NCBI RefSeq assembly: GCF_038396675.1 | Contig: NC_088921.1 | Coordinates: 46,223,501 to 46,287,500, forward strand | DNA length: 64,000 bases | Direction of reading: 5' to 3' | Origin: Hydra vulgaris | Lineage: Eukaryota; Cnidaria; Hydrozoa; Anthoathecata; Hydridae | Shown: positions 1 to 11,920 of the stretch, piece by piece | Layout: each line of letters starts with the position of its first letter | Position numbering within the stretch: position 1 is the first letter of the stretch | Notes under the pieces: generated by a model | Databases searched by the model: none | What the model was told of the DNA's origin: nothing | The model's input: only the letters and a program-made list of their open reading frames with translations | Program-made: the position numbers and the translations under genes

Positions 1-658
1 TTTTATGTATTTTTGTTTTCGGCTTTCATATATTTGTTTTCGGCTTTCATACAAGTTTGTTTTCTTATTGACTTAGAAGAATTTTGCGCATAACCTTGGT
101 TTATTTTTACAACATGTAGTTTATTGTCAGCAATCGTTGTCTACAGTTTTGTTAATAATTGGCCGTAACCTTAGGCAAAAATTTAGGTTTTTGGTCTTGA
201 AAATGTTTGTGTAGGCCTTAGCCTTGAAACTCTAATTCTTGACCTTGACCTTAAACTCTTTGCCTTGTCCTTTGCCTTGTAAATTTTGGTCTCGGCTTTG
301 GCCTTGTAACATGTGGCTTTGGCCTTGCTACTTTAGCCTGGTTAACAACTCTGCATTCAATTATATTAAACCCTGCCACACTAGTGATGTTAATTTTACA
401 GGTAAATTTAGAAATAAAATAAAAAATTTTAAGAAAAATAATAAAATCAGTGAAATTATTTTAAGGAAATTTGCTTCTAATATATAATACATATATTATA
501 TAATACATACAGGGTATTTTTTAATAAAGAGCACCGTAGCGCCACTTAGATGTATGTATTTTTTGAGTTGTCTAAATAAATTCGGGGGTCGGAAACGACG
601 TTACCTGTTTTTTACTGTTTGTATATTCACCTCCCCAATTTTGAAGGTGCTACCACAG
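1..658. other. Non-coding leader with GCCTTG-rich minisatellite
   Basis: No gene is visible. Roughly 165-335 is a degenerate short-period repeat built on GCCTTG/GACCTTG words, which creates a meaningless open frame. The rest is AT-rich unique-looking sequence. Confidence 0.5.
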
Positions 659-762
659 TTAAGGATGCTATTTATTTTTATTTATTAGATTTTAATATAG
701 TTTTGGATGTTAAGTTAAGGATGCTATTTATTTTTATTTATTAGATTTTAGTATAGTTTTTA
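659..762. repeat. Tandem duplication of a ~56-bp unit
   Basis: The segment beginning TTAAGGATGCTATTTATTTT occurs twice, at about 659 and again at about 715, with one or two differences. It lies in the A-rich tail of the SINE-like sequence on the minus strand. Confidence 0.75.
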
Positions 763-905
763 TACAACTTTCCCTCAACTATTCAACACCTAAACTCAAG
801 CCGAATAAAGCAGTTGCACAGAGAAGCAAATTAAATCCGGACATTGTACTCAAAACTAATCGCTTATAAAGTGAGTTCTCTACCACTACACCACTATCGC
901 ATTTG
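700..905 (-). repeat. tRNA-headed SINE-like relic
   Basis: Read on the minus strand, 900 downward begins GCGATAGTGGTGTAGTGGTA, which carries a good RNA polymerase III A-box (TGGTGTAGTGG), and ends in an A/T-rich tail near 700. The B-box region (TTTTGAGTACAATGTCC) is only weakly tRNA-like and no acceptor stem closes, so a functional tRNA is unlikely. The body (CTTCTCTGTGCAACTG...) faintly resembles the SINE copies at 51.09 kb and 60.03 kb. A tRNA-derived SINE relic is the best reading. Confidence 0.4.
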
Positions 906-1094
906 ATCCTCGCCATTTCATTGAAAAAAAGTTCTTTATTAGCAAAAGTAATTCCTTTTAAAAAAGCATATAGATAGAATACAATATTTTCTTTATATAT
1001 TTTCCTCCTAATTTCTCCTGTATTTTCCTCGTCATAGAAAATTAAATAAAAAAAGTTAGATGCTTCAATGCAAGATAAGCAAATAAGGTCCTAT

Positions 1095-1098
<4 letters not shown>

Positions 1099-1180
<82 letters not shown>
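1099..1180. repeat. (TA)n microsatellite
   Basis: An uninterrupted run of TA dinucleotides of about 82 bp, followed by an AAT-rich tail. Confidence 0.97.
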
Positions 1181-1184
<4 letters not shown>

Positions 1185-1433
1185 TAATAAAAATATTAAT
1201 AATAATAATAATAAAAATTAGAGATTAAAGTGCCATCATTTACAACTATCTCAATAGTGATGAAGTAATTCAGATGTACTGAGAAAGTTTACTATCAGTT
1301 CTTGAAAGCGCCTGCAAATAGTTCGCACTTTAGTCTTTTTTTGAATGTTTCTAAAATGGTTGAGTTTCGTATGTTTATAGACAAACCATTCCATATTCGA
1401 GGTGCATTCATTTAATACAGTTTCACCAGAACA

Positions 1434-1601
1434 CTGGTGAAACTGTATTTCCAAGAACTCTCTCACTTTTCTCTTAAAATAGTCTTCCTCTACTTGTCCT
1501 TGGAAATACAGTTTCACCAGTGTTCTCCGGGTGAAGGCGGTTTGAATGAAGACGACGGTGATTACGTCACATCGTCGTTTTGGAAACCTTATTTTTCTTT
1601 T
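1434..1601. mobile_element. Rearranged 3' fragment of a Penelope-like element (inverted + direct)
   Basis: Positions 1498-1601 repeat, on the plus strand, the last coding stretch of the PLE endonuclease ORF (peptide LEIQFHQC, then GGLNEDDGDYVTSSFW), which recurs at about 4135-4239. Positions 1434-1497 are the same coding end (EEDYFKRKVRE) in the opposite orientation, so the two pieces stand head to head. The direct piece runs straight into the 176-bp terminal repeat at 1602 without the ~1 kb 3'UTR of the full copy. It is the remains of an upstream, 5'-truncated and inverted PLE copy. Such inverted 5' ends are commonly reported for PLEs. Confidence 0.8.
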
Positions 1602-1777
1602 TTAAGACGCAAGAACACATTACATTGAAGTTTTATTATTTGTTTGTTTTTTTTTAACGGTTTTTTATATTACTTGAATAACGAGGGTATATATAACCCC
1701 TAGAAATATTGTAAATTATTATAAGAAAGAGGATAAGTTTACATACTATACCAGATGTTTCAACTTAATTAAATTTT
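1602..1777 (+). repeat. PLE terminal direct repeat (pseudo-LTR), upstream copy
   Basis: The segment AGACGCAAGAACACATTACA... through ...CAACTTAATTAAATTTT is repeated almost base for base at 5353-5528; I see about one difference (ATAAG versus TTAG). It lies immediately before the first ATG of the PLE coding region (1795) and directly after the upstream PLE fragment. PLEs are known to carry such pseudo-LTRs because of tandem or partly tandem insertion. Near-identity suggests the two repeats arose in one recent event. Confidence 0.85.
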
Positions 1778-1794
1778 ATAAAAGCTTATCTAAG

Positions 1795-4276
1795 ATGTTA
1801 ACTTTTAAAAATTATATTGTCGCCAATTATAGTATTGGATTATATCATAACATCAACGCATTAAAAAACGCAAAGAAAAACGCAGCAAAATCAAAAAATC
1901 AATGGATATTTCTTCAAAGATGTGTTAAACATTGCATCATCCCAAGATTTCTTCGTATAAAAAATCCACTGAACAGTAAATTTAGTAAATGCTTAATGAT
2001 AAAAGTTAAAAAAGATCTACTTCTACATACCCAAAAGCTAGCAAAAAAAAGATATTTCAACAACATAATTTCAATCAAAAAATTAGAAGAATTTATAAAA
2101 TCATGTGTAAATAATGAAGATTTTCAAAAAATTACAAACATTACAGATAAGTCCTACGAATATATGTTTTTGCAATCGAGAAATAAACTAAAAAACAAAT
2201 TTGATTTATTAATCAAGGAAAGTAGATATAAAGATAATGATAACCAAAGAAAGTACAAGTTTATAAAAGAGGTAACATTTAATTTATGTGCTGATAATAT
2301 CCCAACACATCACAAAAAATTACTAGATTTAGGACCCAACTTTGTTCCAATTCCGAGTAAAGTTCCATATATGGATATAATAAGTATAAATGAAACGGCA
2401 GCTTTAAAGTTAAAATATTCAAACAAAAATACTGATGCACATAAACTTAGACAAGATGTACTTCGAGTTTTGAAAATTCATAAACCGGTTTGTACAAATT
2501 TAGATAAGGATCAGTTTAAAGCTCTCAAAGAACTTAAGTCTAGCAACACAATTAGTATTTATCCGTTCGATAAAGGATCAGGCTTTGTTCGAATTAAAAA
2601 ACCGATGCTCTTAAAAAACTTGAAGAACAACTCGGAAAATCTAAAATCATAAACTATGATCCAACTCAAAAACTCCTTCGCAAAGTTCAGAATACTTTAC
2701 GAAATCTGAAAACAAAGTTTACAAAAAATGAATATAGATCGATTTATCCAAGTGACGCCACTCCTTCACGATTATATGGTGTCATCAAAGCACACAAACC
2801 AACTAATAACTACCCAATGCGAATTATAGTAAGCACAATAGGATCACCTACATATAAATTATCAAATTATTTAGTAAATCTCATCCAACCGACCTCCAAT
2901 CTTAACAAAACAAAACTTCGAAGTTCAAAACAGTTTGTTGAATGTGCTCAATCATAGTATATCGATCCTGGTGAATTTCAAGTTTCCTTCGATATTGTTA
3001 ATCTTTACCCTTCAATACCAGTTAAAGAATCAATCGATATTTTATTAGAACAACTCCGTAACAGTCCTGTCTTTAAATCAAAATTATCTTTTTCAGAAAT
3101 AAAAATACTTTTAGATTTGTGTTTGTCAAATTGTTATTTTTTACATGAAAGCAACATACACACATTGGAAGATGCTGGTCCTATAGGTTTATCATTAATG
3201 GTAGTAATGGCAGAGAGTTTTCTACAACATTATGAAGAAAAAGCGTTACTACAGGCGATATCTTACACCACCAATATGTGTAAAATCATTTAAAAGGTAT
3301 GTAGATGATATCCATTCCCGTTTTATAAATGAGGCAGAATCAGAACGTTTTCTCAACTTGTTAAATAATCAACACACAAATATCAAATGTACAATTGAAA
3401 AAGAAAGTGATTCACACGCAATAAATTTTCTCGATCTCTCAATAACAAATAACAAATCCGGAACATATCTTTTTAAAATCTATCGCAAAGATGCAACTAC
3501 TAATGTGCAAAATTAAGCCGCATTTTTGTCACGATCCAAAAATAATTTATGATGTATTTAAAGGTTTTATCTAAAGAGCTTTTGCATTATGCAGTAAAGA
3601 ACACATAAATCATGAATTAAAGTTTCTAACAGAAATGTTTACAGAAAATGGTTATAACAAAAAAATACTTCAAAACATTGTCAAAAAAATAAAAAAAAAA
3701 AAGCAAAATAATCAACAAAACAACAACAATAACATCAATAAACTAGAACCAAATTATATTTCTCTACCATGGGTACCAAAATTAAGTAATCAATTAAAAC
3801 AGATATTTAAAAGTGTAGGCTATACTCCAGTTTTTAAATCACCAAAAAACCTTCAACAATTAATAACTCAAAAAAACAAGCCTCGACTTCCCAACAACTC
3901 TTACCCAGGAGTATACAAACTGGAGTGTTCGTGTGGAAAGCTCTATGTAGGTGAAACAAAACTCAAGGTTTCAACTCGCATTTGCCAACATCAAAAACAT
4001 ACTTTTGAGGGAAAATGGAAAAATTCGGCCGTAGCGGGGCATTCCAGAAATTGCCATGGTGTCTTTGGCTGGAATAATAACAACACTGTTAAAGTAGAAG
4101 AAGACTATTTTAAGAGAAAAGTGAGAGAGTCCTTGGAAATACAGTTTCACCAGTGTTTTCCGGGTGAAGGCGGTTTGAATGAAGACGACGGTGATTACGT
4201 CACATCGTCGTTTTGGAAACCTTATTTTTCTTTTTTAATCAATCATCAATCAATCAATCAATCATATATATTCTGA
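1795..4276 (+). pseudogene. Penelope-like retroelement polyprotein: reverse transcriptase + GIY-YIG endonuclease (broken)
   Basis: Open blocks at 1795-2652, about 2650-3230 (other frames), 3232-3516 and 3635-4276 together read as one PLE protein. The first block is a basic N-terminal domain. The middle carries RT motifs: LYGVIKAHKP near 2775, FDIVNLYPSIPV near 2989, AGPIGLSLMVVMAE near 3175 and the catalytic YVDD at 3298-3309. The last block has a GIY-YIG-type nuclease: YKLECSCGKLYVGETKL near 3915-3965, followed by the Arg of RICQH. The protein would copy RNA at a nicked target and cut DNA with its own nuclease. Frameshifts near 2600 and 3510-3620, a stop in CAQS*YIDP (about 2956) and a shift near 3230 make it inactive. 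An ATG at 1795 follows the terminal repeat by 17 bp. Family call is strong; clade within PLEs is not resolved. Confidence 0.92.
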
Positions 4277-5352
4277 AAATAAATTTTCACGGCTATTTAC
4301 AAATAGTATTGAAATACTAATCTCAAGTAAATACCTTCAAAAAATAGTTTATTTATATACAATTAATCTTAGTAATAAAAATAATAATAATATTAATAAT
4401 AGTAATAATAATAACAATAAAGTAATTATAATAATTTAAATAAATCGGTATAACTTTCCATACATCATTCGTTTATACATACAAAGTTACAGTTACAAAC
4501 TGACAAAGCGTAACAACTAACGATGACATAAAAACGACTATTGCTAAAAAAAAATTATAAAGATTTAGTAAATATATTAATATAATCATAGTTGTTTTAA
4601 TATAATAATCAAAATATTTGCAAATATTATAATCAAATAAATAAATACAATATAAACAGAAAAACACTGCCAAAATCAAAACAAAACAAAAGTTACAACA
4701 AACATTACAAACAAAACAAAAAATTACCTTTGGCAAAAAAAAAAAAAAAAAAAAAAACAACTAAGGATTAAAAAAGATAATAATAATACACGGTAGAATA
4801 AAACATATATAATAAATGGCTAAAATGAAAATAAAAACAAATTATATATAACTGTATAAAAATTTATATATAACTAAAAATAAATAACAATTAAAAAAAT
4901 AAATAAATAAATAAATGACTAACAAAAAGTAGTAAAACTATATACGCTAAAAAACTAAAGAACAATAAATAATAAAATAAATAATCCTAAGAAATATATG
5001 AAAGAAAACTAAAGAAATTTATGAAAAAATAATAAAAATCTTCATTTGCCGATCGAGGTTCCGATGTTTAAATAGTTTTTTTTTCTTTCTTTGCCATTCT
5101 TTTTATATATTTCATTCATTAACGTTTTTTTTTTCACTTCTATTTTCATTACTTTTTTACTTAATTTCTTTCAGATATTTCTTTTTCTTTTCTTCTTTTA
5201 AAACATTTATTTATTCTACTTTTCTGTTGATTTTATTCTTCGTTTAATTTATAAATATTTTTTTTTCCCTTTTACTTTTTTCCTTTCAAAAAGTTATTTT
5301 CAACCGTTAGAAAATAGCGTCCACCATTTGCGATGTCATTGCAAAGAGAAAA
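4277..5352 (+). other. Long AT-rich 3'UTR of the Penelope-like element
   Basis: This lies between the endonuclease stop and the downstream terminal repeat. It is low-complexity: an A-rich first half (AAT/AATA repeats, a ~20-bp oligo(A) at about 4736-4756) and a T-rich second half (5070-5300). No conserved coding sequence is visible; the minus-strand Phe-rich open frame here is a by-product of the A-richness. Confidence 0.6.
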
Positions 5353-5528
5353 AGACGCAAGAACACATTACATTGAAGTTTTATTATTTGTTTGTTTTTT
5401 TTTAACGGTTTTTTATATTACTTGAATAACGAGGGTATATATAACCCCTAGAAATATTGTAAATTATTATTAGAAAGAGGATAAGTTTACATACTATACC
5501 AGATGTTTCAACTTAATTAAATTTTTAA
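5353..5528 (+). repeat. PLE terminal direct repeat (pseudo-LTR), downstream copy
   Basis: Near-identical partner of 1602-1777. It continues into additional element-like sequence (AACGGTTTGTTTTTACTATA...) and the hammerhead-like hairpin at 5580, so the true repeat unit of the family is probably longer than the 176 bp shared here. Confidence 0.85.
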
Positions 5529-5577
5529 CGGTTTGTTTTTACTATAACGATTTCTTTGTAACTATTTTATTTATTAT

Positions 5578-5632
5578 ACCTGATGACGCTGATCACGATA
5601 GATCAGCGAAATATCGAAATAATTATATATTA
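5578..5632 (+). ncRNA. Hammerhead-like ribozyme motif of the PLE end
   Basis: The sequence contains CTGATGA, then a hairpin CGCTGATC / GATCAGCG with loop ACGATA, then AAATATCG. This is the hammerhead core order CUGAUGA - stem II - GAAA, but either the first stem base pairs (8-bp stem, leaving AAA) or an unpaired C precedes a 7-bp stem with GAAA, so it is not canonical. A related copy at 8770 has T-A replaced by C-G in the stem (GCTGACC/GGTCAGC), a compensatory change. Hammerhead ribozymes in PLE terminal repeats are established; self-cleavage of this copy is not shown, and I could not close a good stem I. Confidence 0.5.
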
Positions 5633-5682
5633 TTAAAATATATATATTTAAAAAAAAAAAGTTTATACGCAACCGTATTTAT

Positions 5683-5881
<199 letters not shown>

Positions 5882-5889
5882 TATATAAA

Positions 5890-6990
5890 TTCTATAACTA
5901 TGTAAATTCAATTCTATTATATGTAACTATCTATATGTAAAAGACGAACTAAATGCTCAGATTTACTGGTAAGTTTTGAAAAAGGAAATTTTAAATTTTC
6001 CAGGCGTTAAATTTTCAAAATTTTATGGTGTATTTACCGGAAAATTTTCTGGTAAATATTACCTTCGCAACACAATGCCACACAGACTTTGTGAAAACAA
6101 AGTCTAAGTCCATTTAGCTGATTAACATCATGCGCAGATTGCTCAATAAATAGTTCCGGATGAGCCAATTTTTTTGTTACATCTATGAAGCTGCCTGGCT
6201 AAATTAGGAAATCACAATTTATTGATAATAATATATAACCCGATTTTTCGAAATGATTATTATTTTCAAATGAACTCCTTACTGCTTGTCATTTTTTAAC
6301 AAATGTTTTATAATACTTATAAAAGTTATGGTCATAAGAAATAATTTTGTTTCCAAATAAATTTCCAATTATTTGAGGAGCCTATCTGCAGAACGGACAT
6401 AGTTCGCATTAATTGATTTTGAAAAATCTATAAAAAACTGAACTACCGTAACATTTACTACCGTAACATTTACATTTATATTATCTACTTTAACCCACTT
6501 TATTGCAATTTTTATATTTAACGATCAATTTTGCTCTATTCAAAAAATTTTTTCAATTTTTTTTATTCAAAATATTTTTAAAGATATCAACCTTTAATTC
6601 GAGCTCATTGATTTATAAAATAAATTATTAACAGATATACTTTTTAGTTTTTCAAAATGTAGCATAATGTTACCTTGGGTTGGTGTTTCTTTAAGCCATG
6701 TATACTTGTTGCGCTGCTTTGTTTCATTTAATTACAAATTACTTAAGTAAATACCTTCATAATGTTAGAGCAAATACTTACCTAAAATTTACATCAAGAA
6801 ATACTTCTGTTTTGTTTAAATAATTGTCCTCAGATCAATTTAAAGCAAAATAAAAATAAAAATTATACTTTGTATATTGTATTAATTTTTTTCTATTCTA
6901 TAACAGAAAAATAACTGTTTATAATAAAAAAATAACTAAATTTGTAGGTAGGTAACAACTCTATATAAATATTTAATGTTTAAAAATAAT
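5890..6990. other. Non-coding AT-rich interval
   Basis: No coding or RNA gene recognised. A short direct duplication (CTACCGTAACATTTA) occurs near 6440-6470. I could not find a terminal inverted repeat matching the far side of the adjacent pogo-type transposase. Confidence 0.4.
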
Positions 6991-6994
6991 TGTT

Positions 6995-8361
6995 TTAGTC
7001 AAATTTAAAGACACGTAGCCTAGACTTATATTTACTATTAGATGTTGCACTAGAGATATCACATTTAACTTTTTTTCGTTTCTCGGGTGCTTCTAGGGCA
7101 TTTTTTATTGGTATAACTTCTGATTCTTCTGAGTCAGGACAGATTCCTTCTGTCAACAGATGATCGATCCTACAGTGGCAACCGATTAATAAGAGGTTCT
7201 TTGTTACTAGGATAAATTCCACACTTAGCAAAACCTGATATTAGTTTTTCACTTGAAGTGCCTTTTATTAATTCCAGCTTTTTTTAAGTAGTGATGGAAA
7301 GCATCCTTTTGGAAGTGTTGTTGATTTTTTACCTGCAGGTGATTCTTTCCATGAATTCAAAACAGTTTTCCATTTACTTTTTAGTGGCCTAAAATAGGCA
7401 GCATCTAGAGGCTGTGTCAAATGTGACGAGTTAGGAGGTAAACAAACAAATACTATGTTATTTAGTTGACACAGTTTTAAAACATTCTGACTAATGTGTG
7501 ATGATAAATTATCCCCAATGAGAACTTTTTTTCTAGTTGTTTTTCCAGTATAGGAAGCAGGTGAGCAGTAAACCAATCCTCAAATGTGACACTACCTAAC
7601 CATCCATGTTTTGTGCGATTGTACCTAGTTCCATGGGGACCGTTTTCAGTCCACATTGACCACAGATTTTCTGATTTGTAGACAATATAAGGTGGTGCTG
7701 CACTTCCAGCAGCATTGCTGCAAAACATGACTGAAATATTGGACTTTAATGAGTTAATTACTCTTTCAGGGTATTTACAACCTTTACGACAAATAATTTT
7801 TTTACGGCCTGGGTCATCACTTAGGTTTGTTTTGTCATAGTTGTATATATTTTCTGCTGGCACATTTGTAACAACTTGGGAGAGGTTTTCAATAAAGTCG
7901 CTTAAGGTTTTTTCGTTAGCAGCAGCCCGATTACGTTTTACATTAGCTGCCAACCGCATGGTGAGCATAAGATGTCTTTTTAAAAATAATTTACTCCATT
8001 CAAGTCCTAGAAAATTGTTTCTAAACTGTGGAATAGTTTTGTTTTGGAAGAGAGATAATCCTTTACAATAAATCTAAAATCCAATTCATCAACAGGGAAT
8101 CCAAACTCAGACACTGCCAAGACATGAGAAACAAAAGCAGATTCTTCCTAAGCAGTAAATGTTGTAGGATGTCCTGGTTGTCCATTGTGTTTTAGCTTTA
8201 GTTTACTTTGGATAGTAGTTCTAGAAATGTCAAAATGCTTAGACGCAACTCTCTGACTCATTCTGCCTTTCATTAATAGCATTAAGGCACTGTTGGAGCT
8301 CTTCTTGAGAATAATCTACATACTTTCTGGAGCCCAGTCTCCTAGAATACATTCTTGGCAT
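6995..8361 (-). pseudogene. pogo/Tigger-type (CENP-B-like DDE) transposase, degenerate
   Basis: Reading from 8361 down: MPRMYSRRLGSRKY... is a psq-like helix-turn-helix start, then after frame breaks HFDISRTTIQSKLKLKH. The DDE_1 domain follows with IYNYDKTNLSDDPGRKK (first catalytic Asp region, about 7820), VMFCSNAAGSAAPPYIVYK, VTFEDWF, KVLIGDNLSSHIS (second Asp, about 7510) and LPPNSSHLTQPLDAAYFRPLK. The C-terminal GISGFAKCGIYP-like part and a basic tail (EKRKKVKCD) end at 6995. Such enzymes bind terminal repeats and cut and paste DNA at TA sites. Frameshifts near 8270, 7500 and 7230 plus stops near 8140 and 8260 inactivate it. Flanking terminal repeats were not found, so this may be a truncated copy. 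Confidence 0.9.
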
Positions 8362-8369
8362 TTTCATAA

Positions 8370-8688
8370 GCTGAAATATAAAGCAATCAATATATTTTAA
8401 CAACAACAAAAATACTGTTTACAGTATAAAATATAGTTTTTGTAAAATTATTACAATACTATTATTATGAATAAAAAATGTAAAGGAACTTTTGTGAAGA
8501 GCAATGAATATTGCAAATAGTAAGTAAAAACTAATTCAAAACAGAAACTTAACATAATTCAAAAACAGACAAACAACAACAACAAAAAAGTCATTAACAT
8601 ATAATATTATAATATTATATTAATATATATATATTATTAATAATTTATATACTAATATATAATTTATATTAATATATAAATTATTAAT
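8370..8688. other. AT-rich non-coding interval
   Basis: Low-complexity AT sequence with many short ATTAATAT palindromes (8590-8690). No gene seen. Confidence 0.4.
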
Positions 8689-8884
8689 ATTTGTTAAATT
8701 TGATTAAAACGGCTGCGTATAAACTTTTTGTTTTAAATATATTTCGATGTAATTATATATTTACACAATATGATGATGCTGACCGCAAAAGGTCAGCGAA
8801 ATATTGTGTAAATATATAATTACATCGAAATATATTTAAAACAAAAAGTTTTTACGCAGCCGTTTTAATCAAATTTAACAAATA
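8689..8884. repeat. ~195-bp palindrome containing hammerhead-like core, PLE-end related
   Basis: Left arm from about 8689 (TTGTTAAATTTGATTAAAAC...) is mirrored by the right arm ending about 8884 with very few mismatches over about 90 bp each. The centre reads GATGATGCTGACC-GCAAAA-GGTCAGCGAAAT. An asymmetric internal loop (GATGAT opposite GAA) sits next to the 7-bp hairpin, like a hammerhead core whose outer helices are fused into one long stem. The right arm and the following CGTATAACAAGAATATGATTTTAAAAGAT match the region downstream of 5580, so this is a rearranged piece of the same element family, without its ORF. Confidence 0.8.
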
Positions 8885-11800
8885 TAAATATCGTATAACA
8901 AGAATATGATTTTAAAAGATATTATTAATATATATTACATTAAATGTTAATGACTTTAACTTTATTATATTTGTTATAATAATAATGATAATAATACATT
9001 TAATAAAGAAATAAATTATACCACCAAAATGAATAAATAAAAAGTATATTTATTTAATATAAATAAAATGATTGAAGATTTAATAAATGATATGGGGTTA
9101 CTTTAAGTCCGGATTAAAGTAATTCCACTTTTACATAAAAACTAATTTGAATGTGATTAGTTATTTTTTTCTTACAGCTAAATAAAAAAAATATTCTAAT
9201 CTTTTTACCAAAGTGTTAATCTAGCAAACTCAGAGATTTTTTATCTCTGTAGTGTGTGCGATAATAACAAACCACATAAAAGTTTTGCCAAGTGAACTTC
9301 ACTAGCAAATTCAGTTCATTTTTGACATCCAACTTAAAGTTAAATTATTTAGCGTGCGGCAAAGGCAATATGGTTTCATAACAGAATTAGTCAAATTAAA
9401 AAATAGATAAAAACGCACCACTTTTTAAACGTTTGAACAAAAGAGACAAACTCAAATTTTCTGTAAGTGGATTCAAGTAATAATGGCATAAAGTATATAA
9501 AGGCATAAATTGTAAGTAAATAAAGGCATAAACCCAGTGTTACGGTACTTTTAGACGTACACCGATTGATACATCCTCAGAAACTGATACATCCTCAAAC
9601 TATTATTAGAACCAAGGATGTTTTATTAGATCCCATATTTAAATAAATATAACTTAGTTTAATAGAATTCAGTATATAAAATTTGAAAATGGAGCAAACT
9701 CAAAACTTTTATAATTTTTAAAACAAAACAAAACAAAAAACTTAACTAACTTGGTTCTCCAATAATTACCTCCCCAGCCGGCATTTGGTCCTAAAAACGA
9801 CTTTTTAAGACTAATTGCTGGCTCGATCTTCAATACACTCTTATAGATATTCCAATGTTGAAGTCAAACAGTTAGCAAGAATAGATTGAACATGCGTTTA
9901 CGAAATATTAACATGCGTTTACGAAAACAATCAGCTGCATCTAGATGCATGTGCCTAAAATCTTGCAGCAACTAAACACAAAATCATTGACATCATGATC
10001 ATCTGAAAAATAATCATATAAAAAAAATCAATAAACATTACTTCAATCATTTTAAGTATTTTTTGGTAATTAAAACAAAGTTAAAATGAAATAAAAAATA
10101 GTTTCATATACTTACCAATTGTGACAGTAATAAATGACATGACATTTGTTGAACATATACAAGAAAAGATGGATAACTTTGCCATATTTTTGTCGGCCTA
10201 TAGCAAAGTGTTTTTTTTGCAGCCATTAACAAATCTTAAGAAAATACTGTTGCTGACAATGTTGCAAGTTTAAAAATTGATTGAATATCATACCTTCTAA
10301 AAAAAACGTACTTCCTGTAACAACCAACAAGTTCAAAACCTTCTCCGAATAAACATTTTTTTTTTTTTGCATTTTGAATGTACTAGTAGAATGTACCTAA
10401 TTAAACAGAATTGTAATTCTCTTTAATATTTAACTCTTTCTTAACTCCAAGATTAACTGGCTGGAAACTATATATAAAACTTTTTTAAATATGCTGTTAA
10501 CTTTTGTTCTTTTTTAACTTTATCAATGCAATCACAGCTGCAAAATTATTTATTGCATTTATTCAATCACAGCTGCAGAAATTATTTATTGCATTTATTG
10601 CTAAGCTGCAACTTAGCAATAATTGCAATAAATAATTTCTGCATAGTATACTGTATATTGTTATCTTCATTAGCTACAAAATCTACTCTACTTTCCAAAT
10701 ATTTATCTGTTGAGACATCAAGTATATTATTAAATAAATATTGGCTAGAAAAATCACATGCAGATTATAATTTTGTTTACTTATTACAAATCCGGAATCC
10801 AAATATGCATTCTTAAATTGCAAAAACTGAAACATTTCTTCGGACAGTTATCTCGGGCATACGGAAATCAATAAATGCCATACCATTACGTTTATAGAAC
10901 TGAAGGACTTTCCATAAACAAAATAATGCAAACTTGTACTAAAATTTCATTTTTAAATATTTAGATAACTCTGATTTTTTCTGAATTATATAATTGATGG
11001 AAAAAAACATCAACCTGATGATGAGTCAAGATATACCCTGTTCGTACTTGTACACAACAACTTTTTTTTAATCATTTTTGGTTGAAAACGTGAATTAAAC
11101 ACTCAGAATTCACCATCAATATAAATAAAGCAACACTTAGCTAAATAAAAAAACTTTTTTTATCAGTAAAATATTACCTTTTTCAAAAGTTTTAACACAT
11201 ATTTATTAATTGTAATATGAATCATGAATATAAAAAGATAAAATTGCAGTCATTTTACAACAAAAAAAGCTGAAGCATAACAAATCTGAAAAATTAAGTT
11301 TAAACTCAGCTAACTCAATGTTTGTATAGAATTATCTTTATCTAAAAATTACACTTTAATTCATTGCTAATTGAAAAGGACTTTAAAAAGTTGAACAATA
11401 ACATCCTAATATTCTAGAACACATCTAAAACTGAAAATACAATCCACCTCTTATTATCCATTGCTACTTTAACCGTATTGGATAAGTAACTTGTTTCTAT
11501 CAACCAAAAGCTACCAATAAATTGCAAGCAATAGGAAATTCAAATTAATTATTTAAAAATATTTTCAAAGTACTAAAATAAAAAAACCACAAAAGGAAAT
11601 ATAAAAAAAAATTTGTTGACATGAATTTATTTCAATAGTAAATGCCGCTAAATCTTCTTAAATTGTTCTAAAATAGAACTCAGGTCTAAAATAGAACTGT
11701 GATGAGGTAAAATTTCGTTAATATTTCTTTGACAAAGGAAATATATTGAGGAGATTATTTTGTTCGTCTTAATCGAACTTAATTTCCTTCCGTTCACATA

Positions 11801-11900
11801 ATTTAAGGAATTAATTTCCTTATATGATGGGAAGATTTACGACCAAACCAGTGAGGAAATTTCTTTCCTTACCGGGGAAGGAAAATTTTTTTTGAATGTA
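8885..11900. other. Long non-coding interval
   Basis: No gene recognised. It holds a hairpin at 10574-10644 (listed separately), a small hairpin TTACTTTAAGTCCGGATTAAAGTAA at about 9098-9122, and at 11730-11890 several GGAAATT/AATTTCC words suggesting a worn MITE whose ends I could not define. Confidence 0.4.
10526..10645. repeat. Direct plus inverted repeat (stem-loop)
   Basis: CAATCACAGCTGCA(G)AAATTATTTATTGCATTTATT occurs twice in tandem (from about 10527 and 10564). The second copy is followed by its reverse complement, AATTGCAATAAATAATTTCTGC, ending at 10644, giving a stem of about 30 bp around a GCTAAGCTGCAACTTAGC hairpin tip. Confidence 0.8.
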
Positions 11901-11920
11901 GCAAAAGTATTAGGGTATGA

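Noticed and set aside
836-905. Functional tRNA gene on the minus strand
   Set aside because: A good A-box is present, but the acceptor stem and T-arm do not close and it is followed by a SINE-like body.
4473-4760. Phe/Cys-rich, membrane-like 95-codon frame on the minus strand
   Set aside because: It arises from an A-rich PLE 3'UTR (oligo-A gives poly-Phe) and has no support.
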